From positions 267,501 to 331,500 of the forward strand of contig WPIO01000161.1 in NCBI GenBank assembly GCA_009760855.2: 64,000 bases of DNA. The letters run 5' to 3'. Positions 13,701-23,580 of the stretch are shown one piece after another (within the stretch, counting starts at the first letter, position 1; every line of letters begins with the position of its first letter). The position numbers were made by a program, and so were the translations under genes. The notes beneath the pieces were generated by a model. The model was given only the letters and a program-made list of their open reading frames with translations, was not told the origin of the DNA and made no database searches. The stretch is from Cristatella mucedo. Its lineage: Eukaryota > Bryozoa > Phylactolaemata > Cristatellidae.

Positions 13701-14167
13701 GCCAAACCAGGGCAGCAGACTGTACATCGTTTTTGTAAAGAGGGCTTATTTATTTTCGCAAGGCGAACACTGCTTTACTACTTCGGCAGCAAGTGAAAAG
13801 CGCTGAGTCAGCACGCCGAACACCATGACTAATCAGCAATGGCGGACAGTGGCGAGAAACGTAATCCTGTCTCTAACTTTCAGCTACGGCTTTCGGACAG
13901 GGAGTGTACTTCGCACGTGATGCCAACTACTCGGCAAGTAATACGTACTCGGTGCCGGACAGCTCCGGTCATAAGCACATTATCTACACGCTGGTGCTGA
14001 CCGGCGAGTATGAAGCCGGACATTCGGCCATGCGAACGCCAAACTTCAAGCCCGGCAGCAGAATGGTGCGCTACGAGAGCACCGTCGACCGAGCTCAAGC
14101 TCCGAGCATATTCGTCACGTATCACGACGCCCAAGCATATCCGGCGTACGTGATCAAGTTCGTGTGA
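1218..14167 (+). CDS. PARP14-like gene A, 3' part (macro-linker-KH-WWE-ART), nine exons
   Basis: Nine exons with compatible phases are visible: 1218-1309, 1391-1624, 2501-2728, 3072-3264, 5047-5210, 6720-7125, 9159-9292, 12020-12203 and 13884-14167. They encode a macro domain, a low-complexity linker, a KH-like segment, a WWE domain and a complete ART catalytic domain. The first exon needs a phase-1 upstream exon, so the 5' part lies left of the window. The ART domain has H in LWHG, Y in [12 protein letters not shown] and I in SIFV at the third triad position. Known H-Y-[ILY] family members are mono-ADP-ribosyltransferases, so transfer of single ADP-ribose units from NAD+ is inferred. From the macro exons on, exon lengths and phases mirror gene B downstream, which supports tandem duplication. 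Introns carry L2 LINE and SINE insertions. The domain calls are firm; exact borders are predictions. Confidence 0.88.
1391..1624 (+). CDS. Gene A exon: macro domain, first half
   Basis: The acceptor is CACCTTTTAG and the donor GTGAGT at 1625. The exon is 234 nt in phase 0-0, the same length and phase as gene B exon 56220-56453. The product has the macro core: [18 protein letters not shown], then a helix, then [11 protein letters not shown] as the strand expected before the family's C-terminal half. The usual VNAAN substrate-loop motif is replaced by IVPVHSS, so ADP-ribose binding is plausible but hydrolase activity is not predicted. Confidence 0.85.
2501..2728 (+). CDS. Gene A exon: macro domain, second half
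   Basis: The acceptor is TGTTTTTGTAG and the donor GTATGT at 2729; phase 0-0, 76 codons. Motifs are [21 protein letters not shown] (the ADP-ribose-binding loop, normally A.PA.GtG..G) and [12 protein letters not shown]. It pairs with gene B exon 58713-58925 (ALPALGTGHGHF). Confidence 0.87.
3072..3264 (+). CDS. Gene A exon: Ala/Gly-rich linker after macro domain
   Basis: The acceptor is CTCGTACCGCAG and the donor GTACGA at 3265; phase 0-1. It is a low-complexity segment rich in A, G and S followed by [18 protein letters not shown], which resembles RGTEAFFWKTQELQAA in the matching gene B exon 59054-59288. Probably a flexible linker. The start was chosen because it alone gives phase 0 against the preceding exon. 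Confidence 0.62.
3626..3748 (+). mobile_element. SINE-B, tRNA-derived with L2-like tail
   Basis: A-box-like CCCAGTGGTTAAGG, B box GGGCTTGAGCCC, then GTGAAGCACCTGAATAGAG. The tail runs into a GT repeat. Confidence 0.78.
3817..3907. repeat. (TA)n microsatellite
   Basis: About 90 bp of pure TA in the gene A intron next to a SINE-B. Confidence 0.95.
4262..4706 (+). mobile_element. L2-A LINE, 3' end with (ATT)n tail
   Basis: Starts in the RT C-terminus (CTCCCAAAGCCTGGAACTC) and runs through the 3' UTR to GAGATTGAGTTCTCTGAGGG, then (ATT)n at 4671-4706. Confidence 0.82.
5047..5210 (+). CDS. Gene A exon: KH-like segment before WWE
   Basis: The acceptor is CAATTTGCAG and the donor GTGAGC; phase 1-0, 164 nt (gene B partner 60315-60475 is 161 nt with the same phases). 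The product [19 protein letters not shown] followed by QQLVHELC has the strand-helix pattern of the KH-like repeats that precede WWE in PARP14, and ends in a conserved [10 protein letters not shown] (B: DIVGALSKSQ). A SINE-B starts about 25 bp after the donor. Confidence 0.78.
5238..5372 (+). mobile_element. SINE-B, best preserved copy
   Basis: TGGTCTAGCGGTTAAGGTG (A box), GGGCTCGAGCCCC (B box), GAAGCGCCTGAATAGAGATT, CTCTCGGAGCTCTATA. It begins about 25 bp into the intron after gene A exon 5047-5210. Confidence 0.83.
5888..6395 (-). mobile_element. L2-A LINE, antisense 3' end
   Basis: AATAATAAT tail, then the reverse strand of the 3' UTR and RT C-terminus ([19 protein letters not shown]). 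In gene A intron. Confidence 0.83.
6720..7125 (+). CDS. Gene A exon: WWE domain
   Basis: The acceptor is CTTTTTCACCGCAG; phase 0-1, 406 nt, identical in length to the gene B WWE exon. Residues [16 protein letters not shown] and [12 protein letters not shown] give the W...W and N..LE pattern of WWE domains, which bind iso-ADP-ribose or the terminal ADP-ribose of ADP-ribosylated targets. A run [19 protein letters not shown] before it matches QLFNEALVVEHVA-type residues in B. The phase-consistent donor is CAG|GCACGT, a GC donor: the nearby GT (7130) would break the phase with the next exon. Confidence 0.85.
7126..8908. other. Gene A intron, no feature seen
   Basis: Only a short TG-rich patch (7310-7375) is recognisable. 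No exon with matching phase, SINE or LINE was found. Confidence 0.5.
8909..9082 (+). mobile_element. SINE-A, full-length tRNA-derived
   Basis: tRNA-like head with an A-box-like start (GATGGCACGCTGGGTAAGG) and B box GGTTCGAATCC, then body GGCGATCCTTTATTGCTAC...GTGTTGATAGCCGTAAAGG and end AATCAGCTAGTATTTT. Confidence 0.82.
9159..9292 (+). CDS. Gene A exon: ART catalytic domain, N-terminal piece
   Basis: The acceptor is a tandem CAGCAG (9153-9158), so exons starting at 9156 or 9159 differ by one codon. The donor is GTGAGC; phase 1-0. [17 protein letters not shown] and [15 protein letters not shown] are the opening of a PARP14/15-type catalytic domain. The partner is gene B 62163-62299 (YPATWSPSQSYLEVTL). 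Confidence 0.88.
9618..9822 (+). mobile_element. L2-A LINE, 3' UTR fragment
   Basis: 3' UTR from CATGCTGACCCAGTGCATG to the TTCTCTGAGGGCGCTTTATC end and ATT tail. Immediately followed by an opposite-strand tail. Confidence 0.8.
9826..10265 (-). mobile_element. L2-A LINE antisense tail pieces (mosaic)
   Basis: Two partial antisense L2-A ends, at about 9832-9880 and 10070-10265, both with CTCTTTCTAGGCACTTTAC; the gap between is unrelated and includes (ACAT)n at 10032-10050. Confidence 0.65.
10385..11166 (+). mobile_element. L2-A LINE, 3' third
   Basis: RT C-terminal region: [37 protein letters not shown], then a frameshift near 10690, the 3' UTR and an ATT-type tail. In the gene A intron between ART exons. 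Confidence 0.85.
11167..12019. other. Gene A intron, anonymous
   Basis: No coding or repeat signal recognised between the L2-A tail and the ART exon. Confidence 0.5.
12020..12203 (+). CDS. Gene A exon: ART domain with NAD-binding His
   Basis: The acceptor is TTTTCGATCGATTCAG and the donor GTACTG; phase 0-1. [18 protein letters not shown] and [16 protein letters not shown] are followed by [11 protein letters not shown]. The His of LWHG is the first residue of the ART triad that holds NAD+. [11 protein letters not shown] is the standard PARP14-family turn before the GVYFA strand. Confidence 0.93.
12204..13556. other. Gene A last intron, anonymous
   Basis: A C-run/G-run pair near 12260-12280 and short open frames only; no domain or known repeat. 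Confidence 0.5.
13557..13722 (-). mobile_element. SINE-B, antisense, with an internal duplication
   Basis: The antisense tail (TATAGCACCCTAAGAAAACT), B box and head are present; the segment CGACCTCGGTCATCAAA is doubled. Confidence 0.72.
13884..14167 (+). CDS. Gene A last exon: ART domain C-terminus and stop
   Basis: The acceptor is CTCTAACTTTCAG; the exon reads to TGA at 14165-14167. [18 protein letters not shown] carries the second triad residue Tyr. [17 protein letters not shown] is the donor-loop region. [18 protein letters not shown] places Ile at the position of the PARP1 catalytic Glu, so chain elongation is not expected. The protein ends VIKFV, as PARP14/15 proteins end just after the QAYP motif. 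Confidence 0.94.
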
Positions 14168-14389
14168 TCACTTTGTCGCCGCGCTGTGCACGCGCGATCT
14201 GCCTGCAGGCAAAAGACGTGCCGTTCTCTTTTGGGTGCGCTCGCACGTCGGTCGGAGATGCCTGCTGTTTCGTCTCTGGCTGCCGATGTCTTGTCTCAGC
14301 GAGACCGCCGAATGCCGCAGGCGCGTAGTCGTAGCCAAGCTGACTCGTGAGCCACGGGGCCCAGATACCCAACCGAGGACTGTCCTCGA

Positions 14390-14395
14390 AATAAA
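14390..14395 (+). terminator. Polyadenylation signal AATAAA of gene A
   Basis: A canonical AATAAA lies 223 bp after the gene A stop codon, giving a plausible 3' UTR of roughly 240-260 nt. Confidence 0.6.
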
Positions 14396-14419
14396 ATTGA
14401 AAAAAGCTACTGCGGATGT

Positions 14420-16947
14420 GAGCTTGGTGACCGAGCAGCTGGTTGAAGCTTGACTTCGACTGAAGCGACGACCCTGAAGGTTCGGATTGCGGTATTGATT
14501 GGCCCGGGTTCCGAGCATAGCCTATGTCAGGTGAATTTCGGTGGATTTCGGCAGTTGCCTGCATCTTTGCAGCCCATTTGGATGAGAACGTGTGAGCGAA
14601 ACAGCATGAAATTCGGCTGGTACAGTATAGTGACCCCGTGCTAAGATATTCACTACAATATTGCCGATTTCCTGCCGATTCTCTTCACTTAATTAAATGG
14701 AGTGTTGCAATTCCTTGCATTCACAGCCGCAGGGTAGTGAACCCTACTAGGATACACTGTATCGTTTTATCTTCTCTTACAGCATACCCCAGGAGTAGTT
14801 ACAGGGGTATTGTGTCGGATTGCTCACCCCGTGGCAACCTGACGACCTCGAACGCTCATGCCTGTGTTTGATTGCCCCTGGTCTTGGCTGTGTTTGAGAG
14901 CGAGTCAAGCATGGTGACAAAGTGACTCGGATGCATGACTGCGAGTGGAATTTCTGCTAAGGCTGTGAATCAGGCTGCCGTTCTTAGCAATCTAGCTGGC
15001 GTCAGCTCAGCAAAGTTTTAGAAGTTGACTGGCCGAGCAATAAGATTGCAAGCATGTAGGTAGATTCATTGGCAATTAGTGCGACACTGTCGAAGAAAGC
15101 AGTGACAATCGAGGACGTGAAAATATGTGCTCACCAGCGAGTATATCGGCGTGGAGGATGAGGCAGACAGTCGTGGGGTATGGGGCAGACAGTGGTACGG
15201 GTAGGGGCAGACAGTCGTGGGGGTATAGAGCACGTGGAGGATGGGGCAGACAGTGGTAGGGGTAGGGTCAGACTGTGGCAGCGCGACCTCAGAACCGATG
15301 TAGTGAAAAGCAACCGCCATCTCGGGTCAGCCGATTGCCTTTGGTTGAGCAGCTGCTGTCAGGCAGCTTTGCATGAAGCACTATCGCGAGGCCGTGGAAG
15401 TCTTCCTCCTCGCCCAACAGGACAAGCCTCGAGTAAACCGGTGCAGTGCAGAGCACTTGCCTGTGAGACCTGTGTCGCGATCTCGGCTAGCGTTACTGAC
15501 AGTGCACAGTAATGAGCAGCTCGTTAACTTTTATTTTATTCGTCCCGAAAGGTTTAGGCGGTCTCTTTCTCACACGATGGGTATTGTGGAGCGAACTACT
15601 CGCTCTCAATCAAACTGCCGTGATGAGCACGAGGCTGAAAAGTACTGCAAGAAAACGCGCTTCTACTAGTGGACCGCGGTAAGCCCGGCAGTCGTTATGT
15701 TGATTAGGCGTCGTCGTTCATCGAGCCTTCACATGATGAGTTCGACTACCATAGCTTTCCGAATGCATAGGAAAGCTGTCAACAGAAACTGTCCTAGGCT
15801 CATTAATAGACAACTGAAGGTCAACAAGTATCCAACGAAATTCGTCGACTTGAGCAATGTAGGCATCGTCATGAAATAAGGTCAGTGAGCAAAATCTGTC
15901 ACCTCTTGGATGATTTGAAAAAGTTGCTTGACGCCACTTAGGAACAGGTAGTGGTGGCCTGAAGAGAGCACGAAAAGACATCAGCCAGATGCAGAGCGCA
16001 GGAGCTATCGGGCCGCCTCTGTGAATCGAGTGGGCAGATTCCGGGCGGAATCGCCTTGAATAGCTCGTCGGTGAGTACAGCAGCAAGATGTGGATACTCA
16101 GAACCACATGTCTAAAAGATCGCGCTTGTTTAGCTAGGTGGTAAGTTCTTAAATCCATTTCTCAGTCAACTAGTAGATAAAAACATGCTATATCTTGTGC
16201 AGTTGGACAAGCTGGCGAAACCTGTCCGCCCAGAACCAGGCTGCAACGTGGGAAACTGCAAGTGTTTTAAGACAAATAAGACCCATTTTCTCTCGCCAAA
16301 TAAGTTCAAACTCCGCGGTCGCTCTACACAATATTTTCGTTTGCCGTCAAAGAGCTTCTTTAGTCTCCTTCGCCCAAATCGTAAATAGTGGTAAGGTCAA
16401 GGAAAGTATTCGGTGTTACCTGGGAGAGACTGCACCCCAAAGTAGCCCTACCTTTTCCGTCACGGCGGAGCGATTGAGGTCAAGTGTTTTTCAATAAAAA
16501 CTATGTTAATAGACCTGCACCCATATTGCCTTAGTGACCCGTGGCCGCCATCTTTTTATATTTGAGCGAATTCTGAACACATCCCGGAGGCTACCCCTTT
16601 CAGAGAAGCCGCCTCTTCGGAGACACGGTGTGGTACCTGCGTGTGATGTCGTCATGAGTCTGCACTTGCCACTATTGCTGGAACCTGGTTATTCCTAAGC
16701 AATAACGTAAGCAGCAATGGCTTAGAAGAGGCGCTTCTTGCCAATGGAAAGCAGTTCTAGTTCTAGCCGATTTTGCTGGAGAACTAACTACACAATTGCA
16801 CGTTTTGTCCCGATCGACCGAAGTCATCGAAGAAGTAGGTGGGGCTTTTGCAATGCATTGCACTGCTTTCCTATTAGGACTCGGCAGTAGAACAGTCCTT
16901 TTAGCTGTAACCGTTGATTACCGAGAAAAGAATTCTGCAAGACTATT
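14420..16947. other. Intergenic stretch after gene A
   Basis: Apart from the minisatellite at 15155, nothing recognisable on either strand. Short open frames are not coding-like. Confidence 0.5.
15155..15275. repeat. Short G-rich minisatellite
   Basis: Four to five imperfect units around GGGGCAGACAGTCGTGGGG / GGGGCAGACAGTGGTACGGG. Confidence 0.75.
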
Positions 16948-17140
16948 GCAGTAATAGTAATAATAATTACGCACTTGATAAAGCGCCGTCAGAGAACTCA
17001 ATCTCTTTCTAGGCGCTTTACATTTGCTGCAAAAGGAAACGCGATTGAATGGTGAGTAATATCATGCTTGATAAACAGCATGAATAACATGGTTAGGGGT
17101 GACATGCACAACGTCATTATCCAAGTGTAGTTAGTGGCAT
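16948..17140 (-). mobile_element. L2-A LINE, antisense 3' UTR
   Basis: TAATAATAAT tail then GCACTTGATAAAGCGCC and the antisense 3' UTR up to about 17140. Confidence 0.78.
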
Positions 17141-17854
17141 TCAACTTGTACTGGCTCGCAATTGATTCATAGATCGGCAAAATTGAAATTTTACTCGCAC
17201 GTGCTACTTAATTGAGGATAAAAGCTGTACTTCAAATCAGGTGTGAACTTTTCTCGATGACAGTGCTGACAGTGCATGTATGGCAGAAGCTGCACTGTAT
17301 GGCCTTAATTGAATGTAACTATGTCGGGGCGGAGCATGAAAGTTTGATTGTCGGGAAAGGTGTCGTATTTATCGAACTCGCGGACTATTAACACACATGG
17401 AAGGTGCCTTTCGCTTCAGCAGAATTGCACGATTAAGGGCGGAATTTTCTTTTAGAAAATTTGACTATCTCTATGTTGAATGCCCCTTATCTTGCCACTG
17501 CTCAAAATGAGGTGTGACGCCAGCTTTCAAATGCTAGCGCTGTAACAGAGAAATCGTACCAGATCAGCACAACCTTTTGCTGTTTTCGGTTACAATTCAA
17601 AATCGTAGTGAGCTTTGTAACCAATGCTTTTCTGAGTACGGTGCTGGTGGCTGAAATTTCGCATGACAGCCTCCGTCAAAACTCGGCAGGTGCCCACTGT
17701 TTTTTGCTCTATTTTCTTCTCGATTTTGCGGACCGGCGGAGGCCTGGTCGTTTTTGGCAGGGCGGGGTATGCAGAGGGAAGCTAGCGAGATGCTATCTAT
17801 GAAATCTATCACTTAGACACACTTAGAACACACAAGCTAAGCAGCTTACTGAAC

Positions 17855-19211
17855 TGGCTGTGCTACGACAACGTGGCAGTCATGTCTGGCCACTTTTCGG
17901 GTGTCAACAAGAAAATACTATTCAAAAATAAGAAAAGAACTTTTGTAAACTGTGATAACCACAGCTTTAAACATGTATGAGTTCCTTCTAAAAGTCAATT
18001 TTCCGTTGTCATTATCTTCCTTGGAACAATAGAGAGAGCCAACTATTCTTTTCAAGATCAACCCTTAGGGAACTAATAACTGAAGAAAGTCTCAGCAATC
18101 GCTGTCAGACATGGAGTGCAAGAGTGGAGGCTGTGAAAGCTATCAACGGTGGACTTAACAGTGTTGTAGGTATTTTGGAGCAACTGTCTGAGAACACAAG
18201 AGAAACTTTTGAAACGAGAAGGGAAGCTGGCAGTCTCCTACATAGTATTTTGAGATTTAAACTTTTTGGCTCTGTTTCCATTTTGATACAGCATCATAAG
18301 GAAGATTGGCAGCGTTAAGAAAAGACTGCATGATCCAAAGATGGACTTTAAAGATGCCTCTTGTGACATACACTCACTTGAGATTGAGTTGTCAAGACTT
18401 TGATAAGACCTGTGCCAAGAATCACTAATAGATGACAAAACGAAATGTGAATTGTTGGGAGTTTCAGTTTATCGAAGAATCCGCCGAAGGATACAGATGC
18501 CTGGAGAACTCTCAAAGGATGTTGGTCTCACAGCAGAGGAGGAGATTTCAAGAATCATGAAAGATAGCATAGAATATCTCATACAAGAAAATAAAACCGG
18601 GCTTTTCCGGCCCACAGGTCTTGGTGCTAATTTTTGTTTCTTGTTGGAACTTAAGCAGCTTTTAAAGACACTTGACCAGACTAAACGTCTCCAGCAATGT
18701 TTAGATCTCGGAGGCTTCAATTGTTCAGGGGTTGATGGAACAGAGCTGTACAGCGAAATATGTGACTTTAAAATGCGTCATAAATAAATAAATCCAAGCT
18801 GATGAAACAGCCACTTTTTGTATAGCGACAGAAGAGCCTTTACGGCTATCACCACCGCTTGCAGTGGCGATAGAGAATAGCCTACCGCAGGAATTGAACC
18901 ACGACCTCGGGACCGAGGTCGTGAAAGCCACCGCCTTACCTAGTGTGCCATCACAGCTCACCACACGACACGATTTGGCACTAAAGACAACACTGGAACT
19001 CATAAATTGCATTGCCAGTTATTGAGGAAATGTGTTTCGTAATTTGAGAGCTGCCTTGCAAGTTTTTCTCGCCATAGCTGTATCAGTTGCCAGTTGTGAA
19101 CGTTCCTTTAGCAAGCTGAAGATAATCCTGTCTTATCTGAAGCTCAATGGGGTTAAGCCGACTCTCCGATTCGGCCTTGTTAAGCATAGAAAAACAAATA
19201 CTGGAGAATAA
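17855..19211 (+). mobile_element. hAT transposase remnant (ZMYM1-like), interrupted by a SINE
   Basis: Pieces in different frames: LCYDNVAVMSGHFSGVNKK and FVNCDNHSFKH (catalytic-Asp region and C..H motif), CQTWSARVEAVKAINGGLN, GSLLHSILRF, then after a SINE-A insertion ALQVFLAIAVSVASCERSF and SKLKIILSYLK (hAT C-terminal dimerisation motif). Stops and frameshifts make it a pseudogene. No terminal inverted repeats were identified. Confidence 0.82.
18794..18962 (-). mobile_element. SINE-A, antisense, inside hAT remnant
   Basis: The reverse complement matches the SINE-A head, B box and body (GCCGTAAAGGCTCTTCTGTC). Confidence 0.8.
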
Positions 19212-20514
19212 CTAACTTTAAAACTGTAATAGACAGGCTTGCCACGTTCATGGCCAAACAAGTTCACATAAATTAAGGCTGTGATAGCTAGCGCGAACTC
19301 ACACTACAGTTAATAAAAATTTCTCAACTCGATATTTCTGGTAGCTTGCTATTTGCATTTCTTCTGTAGTGGAGCTATTTTGCATCAACTTTTGCCGAGG
19401 GGAGGGGCGCCATTTGTAGCTTTGTCCCCGGTTGCCGAACGGTCTCACTACGCCTCTGTAACTGACATGCGAAATTCTGTTAAAATGTTAAGCCACTGGC
19501 CCCCATTAGACTAGCTACTTCAATTCGTCTCCAGAAAATCTGTCTGCAGATCTGGAGCTTAACGAATGAGTCCGGAGTTATCAAAGCATCCGAATATAAG
19601 CTAGTAGCGATGACCAGTTTGCCACTTCCGGGCAGCTGCCGGTTCCAGGGTTCATCCGGAAACGGCAGACAGCTCGCAGAGGTCAGCGGTGTCAGCCACT
19701 AGTATCACCTTCACCTTTATATCGGAAGGGGTGCTGTTGCCTCGTGGAGCAGGTACACCGAAGGTGGCTATAAAGCATCCGATCGTCGTCTAATGTGGAC
19801 GCTATTGTCTGGCCGAGCTTACGCTGCTATGCGAATGGCTATTTTGTGTAGGTCGCGTCGTTGCCGCCCGCCACCTACCGTAGCCCACCGTACTAGCAAT
19901 TGACCTCGTTGAGTTGATCCAATTTTTTGCCCCAATGTGCAAAGTGACGGCGACATTCAACTCCCTTTAAGAGCTGAAAGCGGCTAAGTACTGAGCGAAA
20001 TAACTGTACGGGTGTACAAGTCCAGGCTCTTTTTTGCTTTTTGACTCACCTATGTTACGAGACCCGCTCAGACGGGCTGACGCCGTATTCTGTGATCTCC
20101 ATGTGACACTTTTTTCCGAGAAATTGGCCAGACTTTCGTTGCGGTTTGACTATGTATGCCCCGATTCTTCAGAGATTCTGTTATGGTCTCAGCCTGGTCG
20201 CAGTCTTACTTCCGGTTCATATCGTTTATCAAACGAGCTTTTATTGACGGTCGCTGAGCTTCGTATTCATTCTACGGATTGCAGTTATCGCCCTCGGCGT
20301 GTCTCTTGTTGACTGCTTTGCGATGAGCTGAGGCATCGCACGAAGACTTACCAACCCAAGAACCTTTCATTGCTGCTTGTAACATATACTGCCATCGCTT
20401 AGTCGTGGGATCGCGTGGCGATGTAAAGGCTCTCTGCTCCTGCTGCTACTGGCTGCCTATGGTTGATTTGCAGTTTGTTTCTTGTGCACTGCTAGTGATG
20501 CAAGCCGTCACGTC
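19212..20514. other. Intergenic, anonymous
   Basis: Open frame 20034-20312 has no recognised domain or splice context. No repeat recognised. Confidence 0.45.
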
Positions 20515-22232
20515 TGTGCTTGCATTGCATCGATCAGCTGCTGCCGTGCATAACTAACATCATTAATATGTCATTAGCCCCAGCTCATGTCCCAGCACCT
20601 TTCAAAAAAGCTGTAGTCAGGCCACTTCTCAAGAAAGCGACACTAGACCAAGAGAACTTGAGCAACTACTGCCCAGTCTCCCTTCTACCATTCCTATCAA
20701 AGACACTGGAACGGGTCGTGGCGGACCAGCTGAACTCATATATCGAAACCTCACACCTTGCTAGTAAGTTCCAGTCTGGCTTTAGAGCTAATCACTCCAC
20801 AGAGTCAGCTTTGCTTAGGGTATACAACGACCTACTTAGGAATGCAGACATGGGTAGAGTGTCTCTGCTTGTTTTGCTCGATCTTTCGGCAGCTTTCGAT
20901 ACCATCGATCACAAAGTTCTTCTAGAGCGCCTCTCATCTCGCCTGGGCATCACTGGCACTGCCCTGCAGTATTTCAGGTCCTATCTCAGTGAGAGACTTC
21001 AAAGTATTGACGTGAATGGACAAAGATTATCTGAAGTACCTCTGAAATATGGGGTACCTCAGGGCTCTGTGCTAGGTCCGGTTCTTTTCACGGTTTATAC
21101 TCTGCCTCTTGCTGATGTGATTGCCAAGCACAATCTAGGCTTTCACTTCTATGCGGATGACACTCAGTTGTACCTTTGCTTTGATCCCTCCCAGCCTTCG
21201 AGCACCTCAAATTCTCTCAACTCACTTTCCGCATGTATTGATGACATCCGCACATGGATGGCAGCAAATTTTCTAAAACTAAACGATGATAAAACTACCT
21301 TACTAGTTATGGGCAAACCCAGTGTGATTCAGAGGTTGGAAAGGCTGACTCTCAAAATCGGCTCTGCCAGCATATCTCCTGTTGAATCAGCTCGAAATCT
21401 AGGTGTCATATTCCAAAGCGACGAGACGACCATATGAGCTCCACAGTCAAATATGCCTATTTTCAGCTTCATAACATTGCTAAAATTTGGGCTTGTTTAG
21501 ATAAGGATACCACATCTAAGTTGGTCCATGCATTCGTGACATCCCGTCTCGACTTCTGCAACTCACTGCTTACTGGCCTACCAGCATGTGCGATCAGGCG
21601 ATTGCAGCTGGTGCAAAACTCTGCAGCTAGGCTTGTCTGTCGCGAGCGTCGCAGTTGCCACATTACTCCACTTCTTGCCGACCTGCACTGGCTACCAGTC
21701 AAGCAACGGATTGACTTCAAGGTTTTGTCGCTCACTTTCAGGTCCCTTTATTCTATGGCTCCAGCCTATCTGTCAGATATACTACCCCATCAGGCCAAGC
21801 ATCGTACCACCCACTTTTCGGAATCCAACTGTCTAGAAATACCTCGTACAAACCTCAAATCTTTTGGAGATCGTGCATTTAGTTCGTATGCTCCCAAAGC
21901 CTGGAACTCCCTCCCGACCTGCGTCAGAACATCTCCTGACCTGACCACATTTAAAAGGAACTTAAAAACACCTATTTAGGGCAGCATTTAGTGGGTCCCT
22001 GTGATTCGTCCTTGACGTGCTTATGCGTGCTGACACTGCATGCTGCCACTAACCATATTTGCATGCTGACCCTGTGCATGTCACCCCTAATCATATTATT
22101 CATTTTGTTTGTTTTTCAAGCATGATTTTACTTACCATTCAATTGCATGTCCCTTTGCAGCAAATGTAAAGCGCCTCGAAAGAGATTAAGTTCTCTGAAG
22201 GCGCTTTATCAAGTGCATTATTATTATTAACT
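20515..22232 (+). mobile_element. L2-A LINE, long copy (RT to tail)
   Basis: Two open stretches cover most of the reverse transcriptase: 20520-21437 (LIVL-type LDLSAAFDTIDHKVLLERL, YGVPQGSVLGPVLFTVYTL, FYADDTQLYLCF) and 21434-21979 ([31 protein letters not shown]). A 2-bp insertion near 21432 separates them. The 3' UTR and (ATT)n tail end at 22232. It is 5' truncated: no endonuclease domain is seen. Confidence 0.92.
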
Positions 22233-22659
22233 TCACCAATTTGTATTGGACATGGGCAATGGCCACTGCAATAGGCCTGTTAGGTTACACCAGCCTTGCA
22301 AGGTTACAGTGCACTTGCCTGCCGCCTTATTTAAGTGCATGACATGCTGTCATTTTGTAGCACTGACTTCCAAGATGATCTGTTTACAGTAATGGCAGGC
22401 GATGTGGGCCGCCTCGTTGAAGTGCATTCAAGTACCAAGTGTACCAAGGTGAGCCGCTGTACATCTGCTACAATCGCCTGCATTCTCTGTTGAGCTTTGT
22501 ATAGGTTCCCTCTAGGCTGTGGCTCGATGGCTGCCTTTGCCTTCTCAAGCTATTGACTTGTGTCAAAGATTATTCGCCAAGAAGCTTGTAGCACACATTC
22601 AAAGGAATACATTGTCAGAAAATTTTTAGTCGGGCTTCTAGCGATCCCAATCCACTGAC

Positions 22660-23580
22660 ACTGCTCTTCTCCATATAATCAATTATATCATGTACTGCAA
22701 CGAAGATGGGAATGTCACTGCTCAAGCCCTGCTTGATCTCCCAGCTGCCTTCGACACTATTGATCACGATATCTTACTTGAACGATTGAGAAGAACGATC
22801 GTTGTGGCAGATAAGGCACTAGCCTGGTTCAAATCGCACTTTTCCAGCCGTGTTCAATTCGTGCCGTGTGCTGGTCAGATCTCATCCACCAGACAAGTCA
22901 CGTGTGGAGTCCCACAAGGGCCCGTCCTCGGTCCTTTTCTGTTCTCTATTTATACTGAACCTCTAGGGAAAGTTATTTAAGCCCACGGAATCGGCTATCA
23001 CTATCATTGTATGCTGAAAATACTGAAATGTATTTTGTATTTGTTTAAACCACCAGCATCTGCTTCAGAAACTGATAAACTGAATCCTTGCCTTGCAAAC
23101 ATTCGATCCTGGATGTCGGCAAATTTCCTTTAGCTAAACGACCTTAGAACCGAATTGCTACTCATATGAAACTCCAAGCATGTAATTGGACTAGAAGGCT
23201 TCTAGAATCTTCTAATAGGTGATGCTGTTGTGCGACTTTCACCGTGTACTCGGAATTGAGGCATCATCTTTAGCTGCCTAAATTTCGAAAGTTTAATTAG
23301 GAAGACTGCCTTCACTTCAAGCCACCACGTCCGATCCCTAGCTAAGATTGGCGACTATCTACCAACGTGGCTGTAAAAATTTAACTAGATCCCCAGTTCT
23401 GTCTTAGATAGATTATTGCTATTCCATTTTGGCTGGGCTAACGAAAAATCTATTAGACCACTGCAGCTGGTGATGAATATGACTGCAAAGCTAGTTAACA
23501 TATCCCAGAGGTTTGACCACGTGTCTGCTTTGCTAAAGGAACTTCGATGGCTTCAGGTTGATCTATGGATACAGAGTATA
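22660..23580 (+). mobile_element. L2-B LINE copy 1, left part
   Basis: RT fragment with LPAAFDTIDHDILLERL and GVPQGPVLGPFLFSIYTEP; stops and frameshifts thereafter. It breaks off at 23580 inside the sequence for ...ERIQ and resumes at 27039, so a later insertion split it. Confidence 0.82.
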
